Source of the DNA: Bacteroidales bacterium
GTDB taxonomy: Bacteria > Bacteroidota > Bacteroidia > Bacteroidales > UBA10428
Direction of reading: 5' to 3'
NCBI GenBank assembly: GCA_016934055.1
Contig: JAFGTR010000136.1
Coordinates: 62,001-126,000 of the forward strand
Length of the DNA stretch: 64,000 bases
A program made the position numbers and the translations under genes. The notes beneath the pieces are model-generated. The model saw only the letters and a program-made list of their open reading frames with translations, was not told the DNA's origin and ran no database searches. Positions 29,429 through 37,662 of this stretch are shown piece by piece; position 1 is the stretch's first letter; each line of letters opens with the position of its first letter.

Positions 29429-29905
29429 TTATCCTTTCGGATTTTTGAACATTGTTGTATTCTGCACCGTTTGATGTTCCCGCCATAAACCGTTTTGCTT
29501 TTTCCAGTCGATGAAAAATGGCGGAAAATCGAGAAGCAATTCACGGTTAAGGTTCAGGAATACCTGCAGGCTTGAACCGGTAGCAACAATTTCATGGGTC
29601 TTGTATTTGAAAAGGGTATAGTCATATTGAATTTTAGCTGCTTCACAATCAATGAATTTTGTTTCAACCAATGCTGTATCACCATATATCAGTGGTTTTT
29701 TATAATCACAGACAATTTTTACGATCGGAATAAGAATACCACGATTACGAAAATCCAGGTAATTGATACCATATTTGTTGCCAAACTCCTCACGACCATC
29801 TTCAAAATACTTAATATAATTACCATGCCAGACAACACCCATTGAGTCAACCTCGCTGAAACGAACCCTGATCAATGTTTTATTACTCAAACTCCTTTGC
29901 TTCAT
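29429..29905 (-). CDS. 4-hydroxybenzoyl-CoA thioesterase-like hotdog protein
   Basis: 158 aa; IRVRFSEVDSMGVVWHGNYIKYFEDGREEF, VETKFIDCEAAKIQYDYTLF. Confidence 0.85.
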   Translation of the reverse strand: MKQRSLSNKTLIRVRFSEVDSMGVVWHGNYIKYFEDGREEFGNKYGINYLDFRNRGILIPIVKIVCDYKKPLIYGDTALVETKFIDCEAAKIQYDYTLFKYKTHEIVATGSSLQVFLNLNRELLLDFPPFFIDWKKQNGLWREHQTVQNTTMFKNPKG

Positions 29906-29992
29906 ATTGGTATTTCCGGTTCTTTACTGACCTTATTTCACTACAAATAATTTCCATAAATAAAAATGCAAATCTGGTTTAAAAAAACCGAT

Positions 29993-30048
29993 TATCAAAA
30001 AAAATCCTATACACCGACGGGGATTTAAACATCTCACCGGTGTATAGG
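29993..30048 (-). terminator. Rho-independent terminator (minus strand)
   Basis: Perfect 11-bp stem cctatacaccg (30006-30016) / cggtgtatagg (30038-30048) followed on the minus strand by attttttttg. Confidence 0.65.
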
Positions 30049-30107
30049 CTAAAAAAACCCAGCGGAGTGTCCGGAACACGCTGAGGTACTCAGGTCCGAT
30101 AATGCTG

Positions 30108-30278
30108 CTATACAAAGAAAATAGCAATCGCCCCATGGAGCAAGGCAAAGACACCTAAAGCAAGCCCAAGGTATTTATGTAATTTAAAGGATACTTTAAT
30201 GACCTTAAGCCCGCCCAGAATCTGAATGGCAATCAGAATAAAATTGATGATTCCCAGAGGAAGAATTAATGAATACAT
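30108..30278 (-). CDS. Small membrane protein (56 aa), absent from the ORF track because below the length cut-off
   Basis: ATG at 30278: MYSLILPLGIINFILIAIQILGGLKVIKVSFKLHKYLGLALGVFALLHGAIAIFFV*, two TM segments with His residues; downstream of the SOR-like gene. Confidence 0.65.
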   Translation of the reverse strand: MYSLILPLGIINFILIAIQILGGLKVIKVSFKLHKYLGLALGVFALLHGAIAIFFV

Positions 30279-30289
30279 GATGATTAAAT

Positions 30290-30703
30290 TTAAAGTGCTT
30301 TTATGACAGCCTTTTCAATGCCGGTGCTGCCATGAAGATTGCAATTACCCTGGGCCTCTATTGTTAAATCGGCCGTTACCACAACTTTGTACTCCACAAC
30401 AAAATCATCGTCAGGGGGCAGGTTGGCCTTGTCATATTGCCATTTTTTAACTTCTTCCCCGTTGATTTTCAATACAACCCAGTCGGTAAAATGAAACTTG
30501 CTGTTTCCTTTATGAGTGACTGATATTTTTATGGTCACTTCACTTCCCTTTTTAACTTCCGAAGGGGCCTTTATTTCCACACCCGTCTTATTGGCCATCA
30601 GACCAGCCGGAGCTAAAAAAAGAAATACTGTCAGAAGAAAAGCTGTTTTTTTCATATGATTATGATTTAAAAATAATGCGGATTTCATTATTGTTCCGGC
30701 CAT
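30290..30703 (-). CDS. Secreted desulfoferrodoxin/superoxide reductase-like protein (divergent)
   Basis: 137 aa (start may be the internal Met of MKKTAFLLTVFLFLAPAGLMA); VTHKGNSKFHFTDWVVLKINGEEV and GNCNLHGS resemble SOR centre II ligand segments. Confidence 0.55.
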   Translation of the reverse strand: MAGTIMKSALFLNHNHMKKTAFLLTVFLFLAPAGLMANKTGVEIKAPSEVKKGSEVTIKISVTHKGNSKFHFTDWVVLKINGEEVKKWQYDKANLPPDDDFVVEYKVVVTADLTIEAQGNCNLHGSTGIEKAVIKAL

Positions 30704-31314
30704 AGCTTCATTACATTGTAAACTGTACTGGCCCAGAAATTGCGGAATCCTATACCGCCTGTTTTTCCTTTCATCCTTCTTGAGTCAATTATTTTTTTCG
30801 TTGCAATATCAAAAAAAGTGACATAATAACTCCCGAAATTTGTAGCCTTATTCAGGTTCTCTGCAATAAAGATAAGTCCTGTTCCGGAACCTTCGGGCGT
30901 TGTATACTTCTTTAGCACATCATTGATTTTTTCAGGATCCAGCTTGTATTCATTTGATATTACGAGTGTTGAAGGATCAATTTCAGCATTATTCTCAATG
31001 GCCTGGTCAATGCTGTTTGTTACATTAACTTTATCGAAGTATTCCCTGATATTGTATTTTTCAGGTTCCATAATGATAACCTTGTTAATTGCCGGCAGGT
31101 ATTTGCTGACAATAACCTCCGGATCCTCAGGCACAAGGGTGAACTTAGCCATGGTGAAGTCAACGCCAAACCATATTATATCGTTAACGCTTTGTGCCTT
31201 TGCTTTGTTGAGTGACTTGTTGCTATCATCTGCCTTTATAACTTCCTGGGCCGGTGATATCGACGAAAAGCCAAAAACAATGAGTAGTAAGTACAGCATC
31301 ATTTTCATTTTCAT
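30688..31314 (-). CDS. Hypothetical secreted protein
   Basis: 208 aa with signal peptide MKMKMMLYLLLIVFGFSSISPAQ; no domain recognised. Confidence 0.65.
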   Translation of the reverse strand: MKMKMMLYLLLIVFGFSSISPAQEVIKADDSNKSLNKAKAQSVNDIIWFGVDFTMAKFTLVPEDPEVIVSKYLPAINKVIIMEPEKYNIREYFDKVNVTNSIDQAIENNAEIDPSTLVISNEYKLDPEKINDVLKKYTTPEGSGTGLIFIAENLNKATNFGSYYVTFFDIATKKIIDSRRMKGKTGGIGFRNFWASTVYNVMKLWPEQ

Positions 31315-31661
31315 AACATTAATTTTTTAGTTTAGGTTATACTAAATTACGAAATTGTTTTCAAAGGCAGTATGGCAATAAAACATTATGATAAAACGAT
31401 TTGTTCAAACAAAATCGATTCTGGGTATAAATGTTTTATAAAGGTAGTGCCATCATAATCAACGACACTGGCAGGACCTTCGGACTCTGTCAGGTCTTTC
31501 TCCCACTCTCCCAATCTCTCCCTCCCTCTATCTCTAAGTCTCTCAATCTCTCAGTCCCTTAAACCTCAACATCCAAACATCAGCGGTTACCGGTTACCGT
31601 GTACCTTCTTATCCCCTATACTGGCCCTATACTGGCGCAAGTGTCCGCTTGTGCCTTTGTC

Positions 31662-32954
31662 TCATCTCCTGTCAATAAGCTTAACCGGTTTACGGCTCAT
31701 GCTGGGAAATTGAAGATTCGTAATATAATCAACAGATTCAAAAGACACAGCAGGAGCAACACGAAGTTTTGCCCTGAAATGGTCTTTTATGACCTTCTCA
31801 AAACTTTCGGAGTGATTTTCAGAGCCGATCCGGATCAGGATCTCATCTGTACCGATTGCATTGGTGTAAAGTTCCACAATCTAGTTCTTAACACCATCAA
31901 TGTTTTCAAGAATGTCGTACAGGGCTGGCGGATACAATGTTGTCCCCTTGTATTTGATCATCTGGTTTTTCCTGCCGATGACGGGGCCAACCCGCATTGT
32001 GTTACGGCCACAATTGCAGGGTTCATAATGACCCTGGCAAATATCACCGGTTTTAAAGCGGAGTAAGGGCATGCCTTCTACACCCAGTGTGGTGATTGTC
32101 AGTTCGCCGGCTTCACCTTTTTCAACAGGATTATCATGATCATCAAGGAATTCAACAATGATCAGCTCCGGATGATGATGTCCCCCGATCCCGTATTGAC
32201 ATTCTGTAAAGGAAGTAGCCATTTCCGTTGAAGCATAGGTTGAATAACACTGTAATTCGGGCCAGCGTTCTTTGATTTTTTTCCCCAGTGTATTTAAGGA
32301 GAAATCCGTTTGCCGCAGGGCATCGCCGATACAGATGGCTTTGGTAACACCTGAAGCATGATGATCGATCCCGTTTCTTTCGGCATAGTCGATGATATTA
32401 AGTAAAAAAGAGGGCACAGCTATTAAAGCCGTTGGCGAGAAACGCTTAATACTCTCCCACTGCAGCTCAGGAATTCCGTTGCCTACGCGAACCATAGCCG
32501 CTTTTAACCGCCTGGAACCAAGAAAGTAGGCCAGTCCGGCCATAAAACGGCGATCAATGGTCGTCATAAGCTGAAAGATCTCATTGTGCGTGCATCCGGC
32601 ACAGCGAAAACCCAGGTATTCATTGTAGGCAAGCCGGTCAAGATCATGATCCGTCATGGCAAAAGTCACCGGGTCACCCGATGTACCCGAGGTTGTGATA
32701 TAATCAATAATCCTGTTCCGGTTTACACAAATGAAGTCCTCATTCTTTTTCTGAAGATCTTCTTTTCGTGTTGGTGGTATATGTTGCAGATCCTCCAGGT
32801 GCTTAATTTTTTCAATTTCAATATGATGTTTTTTAAAATGATGTTGATAAAACCTTGAATTCCGGTTAAGGTATTGAAGCATATCTTTAAGGGCCTTCTC
32901 CTGAAACAGCTTGATCTCGCTGATACTCTGTTTTTCAATTTCCGGTATTGGCAT
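31662..32954 (-). pseudogene. Phenylacetate-CoA ligase-like AMP-binding enzyme interrupted by an in-frame TAG at 31881-31883
   Basis: Two track ORFs (31881..32954 and 31662..31877) lie in the same frame. The first ends ..LYDILENIDGVKN-TAG; reading continues IVELYTNAIGTDEILIRIGSENHSESFEKVIKDHFRAKLRVAPAVSF, the normal C-terminal subdomain. TTSGTSGDPVTFAMT motif present. Confidence 0.8.
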
Positions 32955-34650
32955 TGTGTATTTTTTTATATGTTTTTTCTGATAATTTTATTATTTCATT
33001 TCGCTTGTTCAATCCGGCTACCTCTTTTGACAAAGCTGCCTGATAATAATCATAAGCCCTGGCATAGTCTTTCATTTCATAAAAATAAGACCCGAGATAA
33101 TAGTAAGGCAGATATAAATGAGGATTTGTTGTTAAATAAACCCGGAGGAATGAATCCGGCAACGCTGTCTTGTTTTTTTTACAAAACTTCAATTCCTCAG
33201 TCATTTGCAGGTATTTTTTATAATTTTGATATTCATCTGAAAAAAGAAAGGTATCAGCAGGAATTATCATTTCCTCAACACAGATTTCTTCACCGGTAAT
33301 AATTTGTTCTTTATCCAATGAGAAAACACGTTTCAGATCATAGGCCACATACTTCCCAATCTGGTATGGGGAAGTGGAAACCCAGACCATTTGCTGCCCA
33401 GGTTTAAAAACAACAGAATGATGAGCTATTAACTGATTAACAGCCATTGGATTACCCATGCCAAGATCTACACCACCCTTACCGTACCTGTCGCGCAATA
33501 TCGCCACAGCATCATTAACATCAATCCTTGTATCATTTTGTAACAACTCTTTCACACGATCATAGCGGTAACGGCTGTCGGAGCCCTTAATATTCGAAAT
33601 ATTGGCTTTTTCATGTGAGAATACTTTCCCCTGAAAATGGTTGGCACAGACAATGCAGTCAGCAGATACAGAGAACATATCTTCCTGATGCGGTGATTTT
33701 TCAATAATGGCCGATTTTCCGTCCTTCACCGACCCAATCAACAATGATTCTGAAACGAATAGCTTACGTTTCCCGGCAATAGTATAAGCTTCATCAAGGT
33801 TAGCAGCATACTGGAGTATTTCGCGGGCCAACAGTGTCACAGGGGTTGAAGCCTGACGGGGAACAGCAGATTTGGCCGCGTTAATGGTTACCGTCAGCCC
33901 TTTTTCATTCATGCCGGATACAACGCCGATCATATCTGCCCAGCTTACCATCATAAACCTGTATCCATCTGACGGATTATAGAAACATATGATTTTGTTT
34001 TCAGCAAATTTTTTCCCGGCATAAAAATCAAAATTACGGCCGACAAGCAGGGTTGAATCAGCACTTTTACTACCCCAGCATGCGAAAGATGTACACCCGA
34101 CCATATTCAATCCCTGCAAAGCATGGCCTATATCATGAGCAGCATGATAATTCAATTGCCGCTGGTATCCCGATCCGATAAAGTCGAATTCATGAGAACA
34201 CGAGAAAGAAGTCCCATAAATCTCAGTCCTGTATTCATCTGTAATATTTTTATCCAGATTCCGGTTAAACCAGGCCAGGAAATATTTCAGAAATTTCAGA
34301 TAAGCCTGTGAAGGCACAAGTTCCTGTATCTGCTCAAAAAATGCAGATTCCTGGTAATATAACAGTTCTTTGGTCAGTTTGCCAAAAGCAACACCGCGTT
34401 CAAAAGATTCACCTTCAATGTACATTTCCCATAATCCGCTTTCACTTTTGCGCAGCCAGTTATTGCCAAGGGTGTAAAGATATTTCCCATGTTGCTCACG
34501 ATTACTATCCAGTGAGGATAAATCCTGCACCTCAGGAGGGTGATCAACTGCAACCAGAATGAAATACAGCAAAAATGCAACAAGGCATAATACAAGGACT
34601 AATAATATTCTTTTTATGGTCTTTCTCCGTACAGCCATTTCATTATGCAT
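32935..34650 (-). CDS. C45-family autoproteolytic acyltransferase/hydrolase-like protein with N-terminal TM helix
   Basis: 571 aa; NMVGCTSFACWGSKSADSTLLVGRNFDFY (Ntn Cys region), NEKGLTVTINAAKSA; C-terminal TPR-like YYLGSYFYEMKDYARAYDYYQAAL. Confidence 0.78.
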   Translation of the reverse strand: MHNEMAVRRKTIKRILLVLVLCLVAFLLYFILVAVDHPPEVQDLSSLDSNREQHGKYLYTLGNNWLRKSESGLWEMYIEGESFERGVAFGKLTKELLYYQESAFFEQIQELVPSQAYLKFLKYFLAWFNRNLDKNITDEYRTEIYGTSFSCSHEFDFIGSGYQRQLNYHAAHDIGHALQGLNMVGCTSFACWGSKSADSTLLVGRNFDFYAGKKFAENKIICFYNPSDGYRFMMVSWADMIGVVSGMNEKGLTVTINAAKSAVPRQASTPVTLLAREILQYAANLDEAYTIAGKRKLFVSESLLIGSVKDGKSAIIEKSPHQEDMFSVSADCIVCANHFQGKVFSHEKANISNIKGSDSRYRYDRVKELLQNDTRIDVNDAVAILRDRYGKGGVDLGMGNPMAVNQLIAHHSVVFKPGQQMVWVSTSPYQIGKYVAYDLKRVFSLDKEQIITGEEICVEEMIIPADTFLFSDEYQNYKKYLQMTEELKFCKKNKTALPDSFLRVYLTTNPHLYLPYYYLGSYFYEMKDYARAYDYYQAALSKEVAGLNKRNEIIKLSEKTYKKIHNANTGN

Positions 34651-36133
34651 TACGTAATTTAGTCAGCAGGTTTTCGGTGCCGATCAATTCTGCACAGGTC
34701 AAAACCGAACCGATGGTAACACCAATCACTCCGTGTATATTGATGTTTTGTCCTGTAAGCAGAAAATTGGGCACTTTTGTTCTGGGCATGATCATCGTTT
34801 TCAACGGATTGTTGAAATCTTTCATTAAACCGTAGATAGAACCTTTATATGTTCCCGTATAATCGCGGTATGTTAAAGGTGTTGAAGTATAATAGGCTGC
34901 TGTTTTACTTCGGATGCCGGGGAAATCCTTTTCAAGCAGGTCTAACAGTTTTTCAGCCTTTTGGTGTTTAAACGCTTTATAACTTTCACCTCTTCGTCCG
35001 ACCACAGTTTTTTCCCAGGGTCTGACCTCATCCCAGTTCATATAAGTATTAATAATTATGGCATCGGTATATTTGTCACTTTTCGATGTGGGAGAAATAT
35101 GCATCATGTAACCTTTTGGCCAGTTTTCTTGGGTATAATTGTCGCCGTCCCATATGTCATCTGTTTTAAAAACATAATAATTGCTGTTGATATATTCAAA
35201 GGCATTCTCTTTCATTGAAAGATACAGGGAAAATATCCCGAAAGTATCTTCCAGGCTATTAATTCTTTTATGATAAGCTGGTCTTAGCGGAGCGTTATCA
35301 AAAAGATCAAACATGGATTTCGGATGGATATTGGAAATAAAATATTTACCTTCAATTCTTTCCGAATTGTTAATTTCTACGGCTTTAAGCGACTGGTTAT
35401 CAAACAGAAGTTTTGTAACCCTGGCATTCTTCATTATGGTACCCCCGTATTCAGTAATATAACCGGCCAGCAGATCACTGATCTGGGATCCGCCATCAAC
35501 AAATCGATAAGCACTTTCGATATAAGAAGAATGTATGATCATGGGGATATAGAGCGGTGTTCTGTTTTTTACTCCTGCATACAACGGCGATGTCCCGAGC
35601 AACACATTTTTTAATGTCTTATTGGTTGTTATGGCGTCAAGATAGTCATTGATACCTACACTGTAATAATCGAGGTATCCGGTTTTTTGTCCCGAAAAAT
35701 CGCGCATGTTATACAAATCAACCGAATTGCTGATTTCCTTTAATTTATGGATATATTGGCTGAGCGCTTCTTTTTCTTTAGGAAAACTGGAGAGCAGGGT
35801 TTCAACAAAGCGCTCATAACCCATGGCCAGTTTATATTCTCTTTCTCCGTACTGGATGATTTCATAACCATTTTCATCCATTCTCCTGAGATTCAATCTG
35901 CCGGAGAGCCTGAAATATCTGAAGAAATTATCCAATACCTGCCCTTTATCCATACTGCCTATATAATGCATACCTGTATCAAACAGGCTGTTATTTCTCT
36001 TGAATGTCTGTAAACACCCTCCAAGCTGAGGATTCTTTTCTGCCAGACAAACATTATAACCTTCCCGGCTGAGAATGTAGGCACATTGAAGTCCTCCCAA
36101 TCCGCTCCCGATAATGACTACGTCGTATTTCAT
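34643..36133 (-). CDS. FAD-dependent oxidoreductase, phytoene desaturase/retinol saturase-like
   Basis: 496 aa; YDVVIIGSGLGGLQCAYILSREGYNVCLAEKNPQLGGCLQTF; C-terminal NFLLTGQNINIHGVIGVTIGSVLTCAEL. Confidence 0.88.
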   Translation of the reverse strand: MKYDVVIIGSGLGGLQCAYILSREGYNVCLAEKNPQLGGCLQTFKRNNSLFDTGMHYIGSMDKGQVLDNFFRYFRLSGRLNLRRMDENGYEIIQYGEREYKLAMGYERFVETLLSSFPKEKEALSQYIHKLKEISNSVDLYNMRDFSGQKTGYLDYYSVGINDYLDAITTNKTLKNVLLGTSPLYAGVKNRTPLYIPMIIHSSYIESAYRFVDGGSQISDLLAGYITEYGGTIMKNARVTKLLFDNQSLKAVEINNSERIEGKYFISNIHPKSMFDLFDNAPLRPAYHKRINSLEDTFGIFSLYLSMKENAFEYINSNYYVFKTDDIWDGDNYTQENWPKGYMMHISPTSKSDKYTDAIIINTYMNWDEVRPWEKTVVGRRGESYKAFKHQKAEKLLDLLEKDFPGIRSKTAAYYTSTPLTYRDYTGTYKGSIYGLMKDFNNPLKTMIMPRTKVPNFLLTGQNINIHGVIGVTIGSVLTCAELIGTENLLTKLRNA

Positions 36134-36157
36134 CTGATAATGAACTTAATGCAATTG

Positions 36158-37654
36158 TTATGCGCGCCTTATTTTGTTAATCAGGTAATTAATATCTATT
36201 ATTTCACCGCATGTTATCACCGAACTGATTGTCACACCCAAAATTCCGTGAACGTTTGTGTTTTGTCCTGTAAGAAAAAGGTTGGGAATTTTAGTCCGCG
36301 GGAAAATGATCGATTCAAGAGGCCTGTTGCAGTCTTTCAGCACGCCATAAGCCGACCCTGACCTCGTGCCTGTATAATCGCGCCAGGTCAGTGGTGTTGA
36401 AGAATAAAAAGCTTCGACACAGCTTGTAATACCAGGGAATTGCTTTTCCATAGCCTTCAACAATATGCGCGCTTTTTCATTCTTGAAACGGACATAGTCT
36501 TCACCCCTTTTTCCCGTGAGTGTATCCTTCCATTGTTCAAGTTCATTATAATCCATATATGTAATAACTGAAGCACTCTCAGCATACTGATCTGATTTTG
36601 AAGTAGCCGTGGTCATTAACACATAATGCTGTGGCCACCTTGACTGGTCATAATTACCGGCAATCCATACATTATCCTGATTATAATGATAGAAATTATA
36701 GTTCATATAGGGAAATGTTTTCTTTTTAAAGACCAGATAAAGCGTAAACATGCCGATTGTATCTTCAAGATTCCTTATACGGTATGAAAAAACCTTCTGA
36801 ATTTTTCGGGATTCAGTCATATGCAAAAGCTGCTCAGGATGTGTATTGGAAATGAAATATTTCCCATCTATCCGTTCACCATTTGATAATGTCACTGACT
36901 GTATAATGTCATTAACTGAAACAAAACGTTCTGCCCTTGCATTTTTATAGATTGTTCCGCCGTTCTGCAAAATATTATCTGCCAGCATGTTCACCAGCTG
37001 ATGGCTGCCGTCAGGAATTCTCCATGCACTTTCAATAAATGAATGGCTGATAAGGGCATGAATCAGGAGGGGTGTCTTATTTTCATGACCGGCATACAAT
37101 AGATTATTACCGGCAACGACATTTTGTAATCTGGTATCTGAAATCACTGACCGGATAAAACCGGCAGCACTGATACCTATAGACTTGTTCACAAAAACAT
37201 TATCGTGTCTGTTCGAAAACGTATATAACGATATCGACATGCAAATGTTGCGAATCGTATCGAGATAATTATCAAGGGCTTCTTTCTCATGAGGGAAATG
37301 CTGTACCAGTTCATCCCGGAAATTGTCATGACCCATAGCCAGCTTGTACCGGCCATCATCAAAACTGATCACATCAAAACCATTTTCATCAAGTTTCTTA
37401 AGTGGCAGCTTTGGATACAATCCGAAATAGCGAAAATACTGGTTAAGGACCTGTCCGTCATCAAGACTTTCGGTATAGTTTAAACCGGTGTTGAAAACAC
37501 AGGCCTTTCGTCCGAAAGTCTGCAGTGATCCCCCCAGTTTATTGTTTTTCTCAAGTATACACACATTGAATCCTTCCCTGCTCAAAATATTACCACATAA
37601 GAGCCCTCCCAAACCTCCCCCGATTATGACAACGTCAAATCCCATAATTGACAA
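36158..37654 (-). CDS. FAD-dependent oxidoreductase, phytoene desaturase/retinol saturase-like (tandem paralogue)
   Basis: 498 aa; FDVVIIGGGLGGLLCGNILSREGFNVCILEKNNKLGGSLQTFGR; LFLTGQNTNVHGILGVTISSVITCGE. Confidence 0.88.
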   Translation of the reverse strand: MSIMGFDVVIIGGGLGGLLCGNILSREGFNVCILEKNNKLGGSLQTFGRKACVFNTGLNYTESLDDGQVLNQYFRYFGLYPKLPLKKLDENGFDVISFDDGRYKLAMGHDNFRDELVQHFPHEKEALDNYLDTIRNICMSISLYTFSNRHDNVFVNKSIGISAAGFIRSVISDTRLQNVVAGNNLLYAGHENKTPLLIHALISHSFIESAWRIPDGSHQLVNMLADNILQNGGTIYKNARAERFVSVNDIIQSVTLSNGERIDGKYFISNTHPEQLLHMTESRKIQKVFSYRIRNLEDTIGMFTLYLVFKKKTFPYMNYNFYHYNQDNVWIAGNYDQSRWPQHYVLMTTATSKSDQYAESASVITYMDYNELEQWKDTLTGKRGEDYVRFKNEKARILLKAMEKQFPGITSCVEAFYSSTPLTWRDYTGTRSGSAYGVLKDCNRPLESIIFPRTKIPNLFLTGQNTNVHGILGVTISSVITCGEIIDINYLINKIRRA

Positions 37655-37662
37655 AGGGTTTA

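Noticed and set aside
30923-31330. 135-aa plus-strand ORF with hydrophobic composition
   Set aside because: Antisense to the signal-peptide-bearing 208-aa minus-strand ORF; hydrophobicity is a complement artefact
31599-32066. 155-aa plus-strand ORF across the ligase 3' end
   Set aside because: Overlaps the clear minus-strand ligase C-terminus; translation is not protein-family-like
32874-33299. 141-aa plus-strand ORF over the ligase/C45 junction
   Set aside because: Antisense to two well-supported genes; no motif
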